A DNA stretch of 60,104 bases from Ruminococcus flavefaciens (lineage in GTDB: Bacteria; Bacillota; Clostridia; Oscillospirales; Ruminococcaceae). Position numbers and translations under genes: made by a program. Below are positions 24,374-33,217 of this stretch, one piece after another (position 1 is the first letter of the stretch; each line of letters begins with the position of its first letter). A model generated the notes under the pieces. That model was not told the DNA's origin. It saw only the letters and a program-made list of their open reading frames with translations, and ran no database searches. The DNA lies in the NCBI GenBank assembly GCA_002371825.1, contig DFHF01000062.1, positions 2,147 through 62,250 on the forward strand, in the 5' to 3' direction.

Positions 24374-24817
24374 ATGATCTACAGGATATATGGCCACGCA
24401 AAGGGTGCGACCGTCTTTTCAGTAATGACGGGAGTAGTATCCTCAGTATGTCTGCTTGCCGGAGTTCTTCTGGCATTGTTCCTGGTTTTGTGGAAGTACA
24501 TACCTGAGAAGATACTTGATATCATAGATTTCAATTTCAATAAGTCGTGGGTGTGGGTAGATGTCCTGCTCATAGCCATAGGGATCATGTCGGCACTGGC
24601 TTCAAAATATATCTCAAAGAAAATCGCTGAAAAGATAATCGCCCGCAAAATAAAGAGGAGCGTAGGATTTGCCTACAGATATACCCTTGAAAATCCCTAT
24701 CTTTTCAGATATGCAGCGTCTCTGAACAAGGAATTTGCCTACAGCTATTACCTTGACAGGGACAATATAGTCAGAAAAAAGGAAAGAAAAACACGAAAAG
24801 TTCCAAGGGAGCGTTGA
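24374..24817 (+). CDS. Unrecognised two-span membrane protein between dnaN and yaaA
   Basis: 147 residues of no family I recognise. Two hydrophobic segments (about 18-42, VVSSVCLLAGVLLALFLVLW, and 62-78, VDVLLIAIGIMSALASK) are followed by a basic cytosolic tail ending RKKERKTRKVPRER. The ATG begins 1 base after the dnaN stop and its own stop precedes yaaA by 1 base, so it is embedded in the replication operon by tight coupling. No clear ribosome site is present. In Bacillus nothing of this kind separates dnaN and yaaA. Confidence 0.75.
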   Translation: MIYRIYGHAKGATVFSVMTGVVSSVCLLAGVLLALFLVLWKYIPEKILDIIDFNFNKSWVWVDVLLIAIGIMSALASKYISKKIAEKIIARKIKRSVGFAYRYTLENPYLFRYAASLNKEFAYSYYLDRDNIVRKKERKTRKVPRER

Positions 24818-24818
24818 T

Positions 24819-25031
24819 ATGGCAGAGAACAGGATAAAGATAACCACTGAATTCATAAAGCTGGACGCACTTCTGAAATTTGCGTCAATGGTAGGTTCAG
24901 GCGGAGAGGCTAAACAGCTCATTCAGGACGGACAGGTGCTGGTAAACGGCGAAGTCTGCACTATGAGAGGAAAGAAAATACGCCCCGGCGACAGAGTTTC
25001 TCTCGACGGAGAAGAAGTGGTAGTAGAGTGA
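24819..25031 (+). CDS. yaaA: S4-domain RNA-binding protein YaaA (RlbA-like)
   Basis: 70-residue S4 domain: EFIKLDALLKFASMVGSGGE, then AKQLIQDGQVLVNGEVCTMRGKKIRPGD. Family members sit between dnaN and recF and are thought to bind ribosomal or other RNA. Its stop overlaps the GTG start of recF (GTGA-type overlap). Confidence 0.92.
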   Translation: MAENRIKITTEFIKLDALLKFASMVGSGGEAKQLIQDGQVLVNGEVCTMRGKKIRPGDRVSLDGEEVVVE

Positions 25032-26176
25032 GGATAACCTATGCGGATATAGACGGATTCAGGAATCTGTCCGGAATATCCTTTGCTCCCGACCCGAAGT
25101 ATAATATCATCGCAGGCCCTAATGCACAGGGCAAGACAAATCTGCTCGAAGCGATGTGGATACTCTCAGGCTGCCGCAGCTTCCGTGGTTCAAAGGAAAA
25201 GGACTATATCTGCCTTGACGGCAATCGTATGTCCTCAAAGATAAAGCTCCGTGACAGCGTCAGGGAGCAGAAAATAGAGTTTGAAATGACAAGAAGTGCC
25301 TCGTCGCCTAAGAATATCCACCTTAACGGCGTAAAACAGAAGGGGACGAGAGCTCTGTTTGATGTTTTCAAGTGCATAGCCTTCATCCCGGATGATGTGG
25401 AGATAATAAAGGGCTCTCCCGAAAAGAGGAGAAGCTTCATTGATATGGCCGCTTCTCAGCTGAATCCCGTATTTGTAGTGCACCTGAACAAGCACAATGC
25501 CATAATGAACCAGAGAAATGCCCTTCTTAAGGACATCTCCCAGGGCAATTCACCTGCCTCGGTCCTTGAAATATGGGACAGACAGGCTGCCCGTGAGGGA
25601 ACTATAATCTCATATATGAGAAATGAGTATGTCTCAAAGATAAACGAGATATGTGGCAGGCTCTACCGGACTATATCCGGCGGAAATGAGGAGCTTGAAC
25701 TGGAGTACCGCTCAAATGTTTTCCGTCCGGAGGATTTTGATTCTCCTGCGGACAGTCAGGCAGAGGAGCAGTACTACAGGAAATTGCAGGATACCTCAGA
25801 ATATGACATCCGCACAGGCTCTACCCATTCCGGCGTCAACCGTGACGAGATAATCATAAAGATAAACGGGGTAAGCGCCAGAGACTACGGCTCACAGGGG
25901 CAGATAAAGAGCGCAGCCCTTGTGATGAAGCTTGCACAGGCGGAGATATTCATGAAGCGCTCAAAGGATGCCCCGGTAGTCTTTCTGGATGATGTAATGG
26001 GCGAGCTTGATGAGAACAGACAGCGATTCGTGCTGGATATGATAAAGGATATGCAGGTATTTCTGACAACTCCCAACGAAGCCGCACTTCTCCCCGAAAT
26101 AAAGGGAAAGCTGCTGTATATAAGCGAAGGCAGGATAACTGATGAAAAAAGCAATATATCTTCATGTGGGGAATAA
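25028..26176 (+). CDS. recF: DNA replication and repair protein RecF
   Basis: SMC-like ATPase that loads RecA at gaps, 382 residues. Walker A AGPNAQGKTNLLEA lies near 31-44, the signature TGSTHSGVNRDEI near 259, and Walker B VVFLDDVMGELDENRQ near 319. The start is GTG at 25028, overlapping the yaaA stop by 4 bases. The 3' end overlaps remB by 35 bases. Confidence 0.96.
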   Translation: MRITYADIDGFRNLSGISFAPDPKYNIIAGPNAQGKTNLLEAMWILSGCRSFRGSKEKDYICLDGNRMSSKIKLRDSVREQKIEFEMTRSASSPKNIHLNGVKQKGTRALFDVFKCIAFIPDDVEIIKGSPEKRRSFIDMAASQLNPVFVVHLNKHNAIMNQRNALLKDISQGNSPASVLEIWDRQAAREGTIISYMRNEYVSKINEICGRLYRTISGGNEELELEYRSNVFRPEDFDSPADSQAEEQYYRKLQDTSEYDIRTGSTHSGVNRDEIIIKINGVSARDYGSQGQIKSAALVMKLAQAEIFMKRSKDAPVVFLDDVMGELDENRQRFVLDMIKDMQVFLTTPNEAALLPEIKGKLLYISEGRITDEKSNISSCGE

Positions 26177-26414
26177 TTACTCCGTTGATGTGAGAGATAT
26201 CGTGGGGATTTTCGACATCGAGAATACAACTGTTGAAAAGTGCACGAAGCTCCTGCTTGACAGAGCCGAGAAAGAGCACAACTGCATCTATACCACCTAT
26301 GAAATGCCTAAGAGCTTCATAATCGCAGTAAAGGACGGCAGGGAAAGGATATATATTTCACAGCTTGCTGCATCTACTCTGAAAAAGAGGCTTGCTGAGG
26401 GAGGCGGTATTTAG
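26142..26414 (+). CDS. remB: RemB-like DUF370 protein
   Basis: 90-residue protein starting MKKAIYLHVGNNYSVDVRDI, matching the extracellular-matrix regulator RemB/YaaB family found between recF and gyrB in Bacillus. The related RemA is a DNA-binding activator; RemB's role is less clear. It overlaps the recF 3' end and shares its stop with the next gene's GTG. Confidence 0.88.
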   Translation: MKKAIYLHVGNNYSVDVRDIVGIFDIENTTVEKCTKLLLDRAEKEHNCIYTTYEMPKSFIIAVKDGRERIYISQLAASTLKKRLAEGGGI

Positions 26415-26944
26415 TGGAATATTATGAGGATGAAGATGTCATTGAGGAGAGGAAAAAGAGAAAACGGCTGCTGAAGAGGCTGCTCATTGCCGCTGCTGTT
26501 TTATTTGCTCTCAGCATTATAATATACAAGATCTTCATTCCGGTGGATTACCGACATTTCAACAAAAAACGTATAAGGAAAATAGAGGAAGAATACAAGA
26601 TAAGCCTTGACGATACAGAGCCTGTACGCTACTGGAAGCCTGCTCTTGCACAGGATACTATATCATGCTTTGATTTCTATACTGATGACTATGAGAAATT
26701 CATGGAAAGTTTTCATGGCGAAAAGATAACATCCTTCAGGGAATATGAAGACAGCGGAGCTGTCGAGTATGAATGTCATGTTGAGGACGATCATTACTTC
26801 AAGGTGACATTTAAAAAGTCGGATGGCAGATATAAAGGGAAGCTCACATATTACAGAGATGATGTCAGACCTCATCCGGCAGAACAGACTGAAACAACAT
26901 CAGTGAGCGCAAGCCACAGAAGCTCTTCCGGCGGAAGACGATGA
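26414..26944 (+). CDS. Unrecognised single-span membrane protein
   Basis: 176 residues, function unknown. A charged N-terminus (EYYEDEDVIEERKKRKRLLK) precedes one hydrophobic helix (about 22-42, LLIAAAVLFALSIIIYKIF). An extracytoplasmic domain with no recognised fold follows, ending in a Ser/Arg tail. The positive residues before the helix suggest an N-in topology. It starts with GTG on the last base of the remB stop (TAGTG), so it is translationally coupled within the recF-gyrB segment. Confidence 0.72.
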   Translation: MEYYEDEDVIEERKKRKRLLKRLLIAAAVLFALSIIIYKIFIPVDYRHFNKKRIRKIEEEYKISLDDTEPVRYWKPALAQDTISCFDFYTDDYEKFMESFHGEKITSFREYEDSGAVEYECHVEDDHYFKVTFKKSDGRYKGKLTYYRDDVRPHPAEQTETTSVSASHRSSSGGRR

Positions 26945-26953
26945 CAGATATGT

Positions 26954-27457
26954 ATGAGAAAAAATATCAGGCTCATAGGTTATGATTATTCCTCAAACGG
27001 AAGCTATTTCATAACCATATGTACGAAGAAAAGAAAAAACTGTCTTTCAGAAATATCTGTAGGGGAGGCCGCCCTCGGCCTCCCATTGACAGAATTAACA
27101 GATATCGGAAAGATAGTAAATGAAAATATAAAGAAAACCGGTCAGGTCTATAGAAATGCAGATGTTATAAAATACGTTATAATGCCTGACCATATACACA
27201 TGATATTGTTTATTTCGGACTTCTATGAAGAAATGACAGGGAGGCCGGGGGCGGCCTCCCCTACAAAATCGGTCCCGCTGATAATCAACGGACTGAAAAC
27301 GATATCTACAAAACAGATCGGTTATTCTGTTTGGCAAAGATCCTATTATGACCATATCATACGCAATGAAAAAGAATTTTTGCAGATATATGATTATATC
27401 GAAAATAACCCTGTAAATTGGGCTAATAATATATACAACCAGAATATTTGGAGGTAA
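26954..27457 (+). CDS. REP-associated tyrosine transposase (RAYT, IS200-like Y1 family)
   Basis: HUH-type single-strand nuclease/transferase of 167 residues. The family opening is YDYSSNGSYFITICTKKRKN. The metal-binding His-x-His is in MPDHIHMIL (His80, His82). The catalytic Tyr is in RSYYDHIIRNEKEF (Tyr131 or 132), followed by YDYIENNPVNW. RAYTs are single-copy, domesticated relatives of IS200/IS605 transposases thought to mobilise REP palindromes. Two REP-like palindromes lie inside its own frame, encoding loop residues about 35-45 and 96-104. The gene lies between the unknown membrane protein and gyrB, and its last codons (TGG AGG TAA) supply the gyrB ribosome-binding site. No strong site precedes its own ATG. 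Confidence 0.85.
   Translation: MRKNIRLIGYDYSSNGSYFITICTKKRKNCLSEISVGEAALGLPLTELTDIGKIVNENIKKTGQVYRNADVIKYVIMPDHIHMILFISDFYEEMTGRPGAASPTKSVPLIINGLKTISTKQIGYSVWQRSYYDHIIRNEKEFLQIYDYIENNPVNWANNIYNQNIWR
27058..27084 (+). repeat. REP-like palindrome inside the RAYT gene, left copy
   Basis: TGTAG edge, then GGGAGGCCG-CCCT-CGGCCTCCC. The arms equal those of the terminator at 3845-3866. It encodes the residues around GEAALGLPL. Confidence 0.8.
27239..27265 (-). repeat. REP-like palindrome inside the RAYT gene, right inverted copy
   Basis: GGGAGGCCG-GGGG-CGGCCTCCC followed by CTACA, so the minus strand starts with the TGTAG edge. It is in inverted orientation to the copy at 27058-27084 and encodes GRPGAASPT. 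Confidence 0.8.
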
Positions 27458-27461
27458 CTTC

Positions 27462-29390
27462 ATGAGTCAGCAGAACAATAACTACGACGAAAACGACATA
27501 CAAGTCCTGGAAGGACTTGAAGCGGTGCGTAAGCGTCCCGGAATGTACATAGGCTCGACCGGTCCCGGAGGACTTCACCACCTTGTATACGAGATAGTGG
27601 ATAACTCCATTGATGAGGCTCTTGCAGGATACTGTACAGAGATAACCGTTGAGATACTTGAAGGGGATATAATCCGTGTATCAGACAACGGCCGAGGAAT
27701 CCCTGTAGGTATACACCCCAAGGAGGGAATATCTGCGGCTACAGTAGTATATACCATACTCCATGCAGGCGGTAAATTCGGCGGCGGCGGATATAAGGTA
27801 TCCGGCGGACTTCACGGTGTTGGCGCATCTGTAGTTAACGCACTTTCAGAGTGGCTGGAGCTCACAGTCAAGGACGGCGAGCATATCTGGTTCCAGCGTT
27901 TCCAGCGTGGACATTACGACGAGGAGCTCAAAATTATAGGCGATACCACAGAGACAGGTACCAGCGTAATGTTCAAGGCTGACGGAGAGATATTCGAGAG
28001 CACTGTTTATGAATACGAGGTGCTTCTTAAGAGACTTCGTGAACAGGCCTTCCTCAATGCCGGAATAAAGATAGTTTTCAGCGATAAGCGTGACAAGGAT
28101 AATATCCTTGGCGAGACACTCCACTATGAGGGCGGTATCCGTCAGTTCATTGACCATATCCACACCACAAGAGGTCTTGAGTCAATAAGCGGAGATGTTA
28201 TCTATATCTCCGGAATGCAGGGTGATTCCTTTGCTGAGATAGCCCTCCAGTACAACGACAGCTACAATGAGATAATACTCTCATTTGCAAATAATATCCA
28301 TACCAAGGACGGCGGCTCCCATGAGACAGGCTTCAAGAATGCCCTTACAAAGGTCATCAACGAGTACGGCCGCAAAATGGGACTCCTTAAGGATAAGGAG
28401 AAGCTCTCCGGCGACGATGTAAGAGAAGGTCTTACAGCAATAATCTCCGTCAAGCTCACTGAGTGCGAGTTTGAGGGACAGACAAAGGGACGTCTCGGAA
28501 ATCCCGAAGTAAAGCCTTTTGTAGAGAAGCTCGTCATGGAGAAGCTGATGAACTTCCTTGAAGAGAATCCGGATGTTGCAAAGCTTATCTTTGAAAAGAG
28601 CGTATCTGCACTCAAAGCCCGTGAGGCTGCAAAGCGTGCAAGAGATGCTGAGAGAAACAAGAATGCCTTCGGTAAGGCCTCAATGCCGGAAAAGCTTGCA
28701 GACTGCGCTGAGCGTGATAACCGCTACACCGAGATATATATCGTCGAGGGAGATTCTGCGGGAGGCTCCGCAAAGCAGGGAAGAGACCGCCGCTATCAGG
28801 CTATCCTTGCTCTCTGGGGAAAGATGCTCAACGTTGAAAAGGCCCGTATCGACAAGATTTACGGCAACGATAAGCTGGAACCTGTGGTAACAGCTCTTGG
28901 TACAGGTATCGGCGAGGACTTCGATATCGAGAAGCTCCGCTACGGCAAAGTTATAATAATGGCCGATGCCGATGTTGACGGTATGCATATCCGTACACTT
29001 CTGCTCACATTCTTCTTCCGCTATATGAGACCTCTCATAACAAACGGAAATGTCTATATCGCACAGCCTCCGCTTTTCAGAGTAGAGCGCAAGAAGAAGA
29101 TATACTATGCATTCTCCGATGAGGAGAGAGACCGCTATATCGAGGAGCTCTCCGAGGGCGGAAAGTATAAGGACGTTGAGGTACAGCGTTACAAAGGTCT
29201 TGGTGAGATGGACCCTGAACAGCTCTGGGAGACTACTATGGACCCTGAGCGCAGAACTATCGTCAAGATAGGCATGGAGGACGCTCTTAAAGCAGATGAG
29301 GTATTCACTATCCTCATGGGCGATAAGGTAGAGCCAAGAAGAAACTTCATAGAGAAAAACGCAAAATTCGCACAGGATCTGGATTTCTGA
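27462..29390 (+). CDS. gyrB: DNA gyrase subunit B
   Basis: ATPase subunit of gyrase, 642 residues. GHKL ATPase motifs VDNSIDEALAGYC, DNGRGIPVGIHPKEG and GGLHGVGASVVNALS lie in the first 130 residues. The TOPRIM domain shows YIVEGDSAGGSAKQGRDRR and IIMADADVDGMHIRTLLLTFF, and the C-terminus has YKGLGEMDPEQLWETTMDP. In the quinolone-determining stretch it reads ILALWGKMLNVEKAR, where many homologues have ILPLxGK. The GGAGG used for initiation is formed by the last codons of the upstream RAYT gene. Confidence 0.98.
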   Translation: MSQQNNNYDENDIQVLEGLEAVRKRPGMYIGSTGPGGLHHLVYEIVDNSIDEALAGYCTEITVEILEGDIIRVSDNGRGIPVGIHPKEGISAATVVYTILHAGGKFGGGGYKVSGGLHGVGASVVNALSEWLELTVKDGEHIWFQRFQRGHYDEELKIIGDTTETGTSVMFKADGEIFESTVYEYEVLLKRLREQAFLNAGIKIVFSDKRDKDNILGETLHYEGGIRQFIDHIHTTRGLESISGDVIYISGMQGDSFAEIALQYNDSYNEIILSFANNIHTKDGGSHETGFKNALTKVINEYGRKMGLLKDKEKLSGDDVREGLTAIISVKLTECEFEGQTKGRLGNPEVKPFVEKLVMEKLMNFLEENPDVAKLIFEKSVSALKAREAAKRARDAERNKNAFGKASMPEKLADCAERDNRYTEIYIVEGDSAGGSAKQGRDRRYQAILALWGKMLNVEKARIDKIYGNDKLEPVVTALGTGIGEDFDIEKLRYGKVIIMADADVDGMHIRTLLLTFFFRYMRPLITNGNVYIAQPPLFRVERKKKIYYAFSDEERDRYIEELSEGGKYKDVEVQRYKGLGEMDPEQLWETTMDPERRTIVKIGMEDALKADEVFTILMGDKVEPRRNFIEKNAKFAQDLDF

Positions 29391-29408
29391 TCCTGTTTTG
29401 GAGGATAA

Positions 29409-30020
29409 ATGGAAGAAACATACAAGCTTGAAAAGGAATATACCGTAAAACCTGAGCTCTTCTCTGAGGCATACAAGGCATATCAGAAAAAATTCGTTAT
29501 GAAGAAAAGCTATATTTTTATGGCACTGTTCCTTATACTTGCAGCAGATTTTGTATATGCAGCAGTAAAGGCTCCGGATAATCGTCTGGTGTACCTGCTG
29601 ATAGTAGTCTGTCTGGCATTTGCTTTCAGAGAATGGCATAATCCCAGATTTGTCCGCAGAAGGCTCACAGATACCGTGAGAGACCTTGGCGAGCCGGTAT
29701 ACAGCATCGGTGTGGCTGAGGATTTCATAGAGATATCCACGATAAAAGAGCCTGAGTATGAGAGCGAGGTCACTGACATTTCAGAAAATGCTGAATCTGA
29801 GGAGAATGAGGCTCCGGACCTTACAGATATACCGGAGGAACTTGATCCCCTTCCTGAAAAAACGAGAATAGATATCAATGAGGATTATCAGCCTCTTGAA
29901 TATGATGATTTCTTCCTGCTCATGCAGGGAAAGCAGATGTTCTATATAATCCCGAAAGAGGGATTTACAGAGCCTGAGATCGAAATAATAAGAAATACCG
30001 GAAAAAAAGCTGAAGCTTGA
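29409..30020 (+). CDS. YcxB-like membrane protein between gyrB and gyrA
   Basis: 203 residues. Two adjacent hydrophobic helices (about 36-52 and 60-76) are followed by a soluble domain with a long acidic insert (SENAESEENEAPDLTDIPEE). It ends in a segment typical of YcxB-like C-terminal domains: LEYDDFFLLMQGKQMFYIIPKEGF. Its function is unknown. GGAGG at 29400-29404 precedes the ATG. It sits 18 bases after gyrB and 103 before gyrA, so it is cotranscribed with gyrase. Confidence 0.7.
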   Translation: MEETYKLEKEYTVKPELFSEAYKAYQKKFVMKKSYIFMALFLILAADFVYAAVKAPDNRLVYLLIVVCLAFAFREWHNPRFVRRRLTDTVRDLGEPVYSIGVAEDFIEISTIKEPEYESEVTDISENAESEENEAPDLTDIPEELDPLPEKTRIDINEDYQPLEYDDFFLLMQGKQMFYIIPKEGFTEPEIEIIRNTGKKAEA

Positions 30021-30123
30021 ATATATACCGCTCCGCACAGAAATTATGTGTAAAGGCGGATAGCAGATATCGGCGATATTTGCCGTATGCTGCGGAAACA
30101 ATCTCTCACAGGAGGTAAAAATT

Positions 30124-32751
30124 TTGTTATATCAGGACAATTCAAAGATAATAAATACCGAAATAGTTGACGAAATGGAAAATTCCATGCTCAACTATGC
30201 CATGTCGGTAATTGTATCGAGAGCGCTTCCGGATGTCAGGGACGGACTAAAGCCTGTTCACAGAAGAATACTCTATACTCTTCATGAAAACGGACTTACT
30301 CCGGATAAGGCATACCGTAAATGTGCTGATACAGTTGGTGCCGTACTCGGACGTTATCATCCTCACGGCGATGCTTCGGTATATGACGCACTTGTAAGAC
30401 TTGCACAGGATTTCTCTATGAGATATCCTCTTGTTGACGGCCACGGAAACTTCGGTTCTATTGACGGCGACGGCCCTGCTGCTTACCGTTATACTGAGGC
30501 TAAAATGGCTAAGCTTACACTGGATATGCTTACGGATATCAATAAAGAGACCGTAGATTTCATGTCCAACTATGATGACCGTCTGAAGGAGCCTGTAGTC
30601 CTCCCCTCACGTTTCCCGAACCTTCTTGTCAATGGTTCAGTGGGAATTGCCGTTGGTATGGCTACAAATATCCCTCCCCACAATCTGGGAGAGGTTATCG
30701 ATGCGCTTGCCCTTCTTATCGAGGACCCGGACTGCACCCTTGAACAGCTCATGGAGCACATTCAGGGACCTGATTTCCCGACCGGCGGTATAATCATGGG
30801 CAGAGCAGGTATTCGTGCTGCATATGCTACCGGAAAGGGAAAGATAACCCTCCGCAGCCGTACTCACTTTGAAGAGATAAAGGGCAGAAACTGCATCATC
30901 ATTGACGAGATACCCTATATGCTTCGTAAGGAGAGACTCCTTAAGAGCATAAGCCAGCTTGCCCGTGATAAGAGGATAGAGGGACTTTATGACCTCCGTG
31001 ACGAGTCCGATAAGGACGGTATGAGAGTAGTTATCGAGCTGAAAAAGGACGCTATCCCGAATATCGTTCTCAATAAGCTCTTTGCACTTACACAGCTCCA
31101 GGATACAGTTGGTATAATCATGCTTGCTCTCGTAAATAACGAGCCTAAGATACTTACCCTCAAGCAGATGCTCCAGCACTACCTTGATTTCCAGGTAGAC
31201 GTTATCCAGAGAAGAACACGCTTTGACCTGAGAAAGGCTCTTGAAAGAGCACATATCCTTCAGGGCTTCGTGCTTGCAGCAGACTATATCGATGAAGTTA
31301 TAGCAATAATCCGCTCCAGCGCCACTGTTCAGGAGGCAAAGGAGAAGATGATGGAGCGCTTCAAGGATGTGGATATGTCCGCACTTCTTGACCGTGCCCA
31401 GTACGACCTCAGCGGTCTCCACGTTGAGGATCAGACAGGTCTTTCACAGGAACAGGCTGAGGCTATCGTTCAGATGCGTCTGGGACAGCTCACAGGTCTG
31501 GAAAGACAGAAGATCACAGATGAATTATACGGACTTCTTACAAAGATCTCCGATTATGAGGATATCCTTGCAGATGTAAACAGAGTTTACGCAATAATCA
31601 TGGATGATCTCAATACTATCCGCAAGAAGTTCAGCGACAAGCGCCGTACAGATATCGAGAATGTCAGCGGCGAGGTTGATATCGAGGATCTTATCCCCGA
31701 GGAGGACTGCGTGGTTACCCTTACAAATAACGGCTATATCAAGCGTATGCCTGTAGCTGAGTATAAGACCCAGCGCCGAGGCGGCCGTGGAATCACCGGT
31801 ATGAAGCAGCGTGAAGAGGATTTCGTGGAGGAGATGTTCATCTGCGGAAGCCATGACAATATCCTGTTCATATCCAATAAGGGTATCATGTACAAGCTGA
31901 AATGCTATGAGGTGCCGGACGGCTCCAAGGCTTCAAGAGGCTTCAATCTCATAAATCTCCTTCCGCTTACAGAGAATGAGAAGATAGCCGCAATGATAAA
32001 GACTACAGATTTCAGTGAAGAGAAGTTCATCACTATGGTGACAAAGAACGGTAAGATAAAGAGATCTAATCTCTCGCTGTACAAGAATGTCCGCAAGAAC
32101 GGACTTATCGCTATCGGTCTTGACGAAGGCGATGAGATCGCCGGAGTCCGCATGACAGACGGTAACGAGCAGATATTTGTAGCTACAAGAAACGGTATGG
32201 CTATCCGTATCGAAGAAAACAAGGGCAGATCAATGTCACGTTCCGCTCACGGCGTAAGAGCTATCAAGCTCCGTGACGGGGACTATGTAGTGGGTATAGC
32301 AAGAGTACGTCCCGGAGCCTCACTCCTTACAGTTACCGAGAACGGCTACGGCAAGAAGACTGATCTTGACAGCTATCGTATCCAGAACAGAGGCGGATAT
32401 GGTCTTACAAACTACAAGGTAGATGAAATAAGAGGACACGTCTGCAACATCAAGATAGTTGATGAAGATGACGATATAATCATGGTATCCAGCGACGGTA
32501 TAATCATAAGGATACTTGCAAGCGATATCCGTATAATGGGACGTATCGCAAAGGGTGTCCGTGTTATGAGGGTAAATGAGGGTGCTCATGTAGTTGCCTT
32601 TACCCGTGCAGAGCACGATGATAATGCCGAAACTGAAAAAGTAGAGCAGCTCACCGACGAGCAGGCTAAGCAGGCTGAGGAAGAAGCAGCTCTTGAAGAG
32701 AAAAACGAAGTTATTATAGAGGCTGACCCGGAGGAAGGCGAGGATGAGTGA
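30124..32751 (+). CDS. gyrA: DNA gyrase subunit A
   Basis: DNA-cleaving subunit of gyrase, 875 residues. The catalytic Tyr123 is in AAYRYTEAKM. The quinolone-determining region is GRYHPHGDASVYDAL, with Ala84 at the position of E. coli Ser83 and Asp88 at Asp87. The GyrA-box of the C-terminal beta-pinwheel is QRRGGRG (in TQRRGGRGITGMK). It ends in an acidic tail (EEEAALEEKNEVIIEADPEEGEDE). The start is TTG at 30124, supported by GGAGG 8 bases upstream and a conserved N-terminus. The Ala at position 84 may reduce quinolone sensitivity; this is an inference from other species. Confidence 0.98.
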   Translation: MLYQDNSKIINTEIVDEMENSMLNYAMSVIVSRALPDVRDGLKPVHRRILYTLHENGLTPDKAYRKCADTVGAVLGRYHPHGDASVYDALVRLAQDFSMRYPLVDGHGNFGSIDGDGPAAYRYTEAKMAKLTLDMLTDINKETVDFMSNYDDRLKEPVVLPSRFPNLLVNGSVGIAVGMATNIPPHNLGEVIDALALLIEDPDCTLEQLMEHIQGPDFPTGGIIMGRAGIRAAYATGKGKITLRSRTHFEEIKGRNCIIIDEIPYMLRKERLLKSISQLARDKRIEGLYDLRDESDKDGMRVVIELKKDAIPNIVLNKLFALTQLQDTVGIIMLALVNNEPKILTLKQMLQHYLDFQVDVIQRRTRFDLRKALERAHILQGFVLAADYIDEVIAIIRSSATVQEAKEKMMERFKDVDMSALLDRAQYDLSGLHVEDQTGLSQEQAEAIVQMRLGQLTGLERQKITDELYGLLTKISDYEDILADVNRVYAIIMDDLNTIRKKFSDKRRTDIENVSGEVDIEDLIPEEDCVVTLTNNGYIKRMPVAEYKTQRRGGRGITGMKQREEDFVEEMFICGSHDNILFISNKGIMYKLKCYEVPDGSKASRGFNLINLLPLTENEKIAAMIKTTDFSEEKFITMVTKNGKIKRSNLSLYKNVRKNGLIAIGLDEGDEIAGVRMTDGNEQIFVATRNGMAIRIEENKGRSMSRSAHGVRAIKLRDGDYVVGIARVRPGASLLTVTENGYGKKTDLDSYRIQNRGGYGLTNYKVDEIRGHVCNIKIVDEDDDIIMVSSDGIIIRILASDIRIMGRIAKGVRVMRVNEGAHVVAFTRAEHDDNAETEKVEQLTDEQAKQAEEEAALEEKNEVIIEADPEEGEDE

Positions 32752-33217
32752 TGACTCAAAGTCACGCAGTCTGAACTACAGAGCCGGACCGTTTACAGCG
32801 TTTGTTACAGCAGTATGCAGTCTTTTTATGCAGTGGTTCATATGGTTCATGTATGAAAAGGCCGGCTATAGCTGGGGATTTAACCTGATAACACCGCTCA
32901 TACTCTGCATGATGTATCATTATGTGCAGCTCGACGCAGGCCGTCATGGGAATTTTTCCAGGCGGTTCTGCTTTTTCTGGGGAGTATTGATCCCCCTCGT
33001 CATAGGTACAGCGCTGACGCTGATATTATATCTTAAATATCCGGAAATGAGCCCGTTTGATCCTGATGCTGAATACACAGGCTCATTCAGGGAGCTTGCA
33101 GCAGTCTATTCCGGAAGGATAGTCATGACATCGGCCTACCTTTTGATATTTGCGATCATAGATATACCAATACTAAAAAGAACGGACAGCAAAACAGATG
33201 AAGATGATAAAAAATAA
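32744..33217 (+). CDS. Unrecognised four-span membrane protein
   Basis: 157 residues with four hydrophobic helices (about 18-42, 47-62, 75-96, 124-145) and a charged C-terminus (KRTDSKTDEDDKK). It overlaps the gyrA stop by 8 bases and the next gene by 20, so it belongs to the gyrA transcript. No family recognised. Confidence 0.75.
   Translation: MSDDSKSRSLNYRAGPFTAFVTAVCSLFMQWFIWFMYEKAGYSWGFNLITPLILCMMYHYVQLDAGRHGNFSRRFCFFWGVLIPLVIGTALTLILYLKYPEMSPFDPDAEYTGSFRELAAVYSGRIVMTSAYLLIFAIIDIPILKRTDSKTDEDDKK

Noticed and set aside
28680..29639. Minus-strand open frame of about 319 codons opposite gyrB
   Set aside because: Antisense to conserved gyrB codons. The Cys/Tyr/Leu-rich translation is typical of shadow frames.
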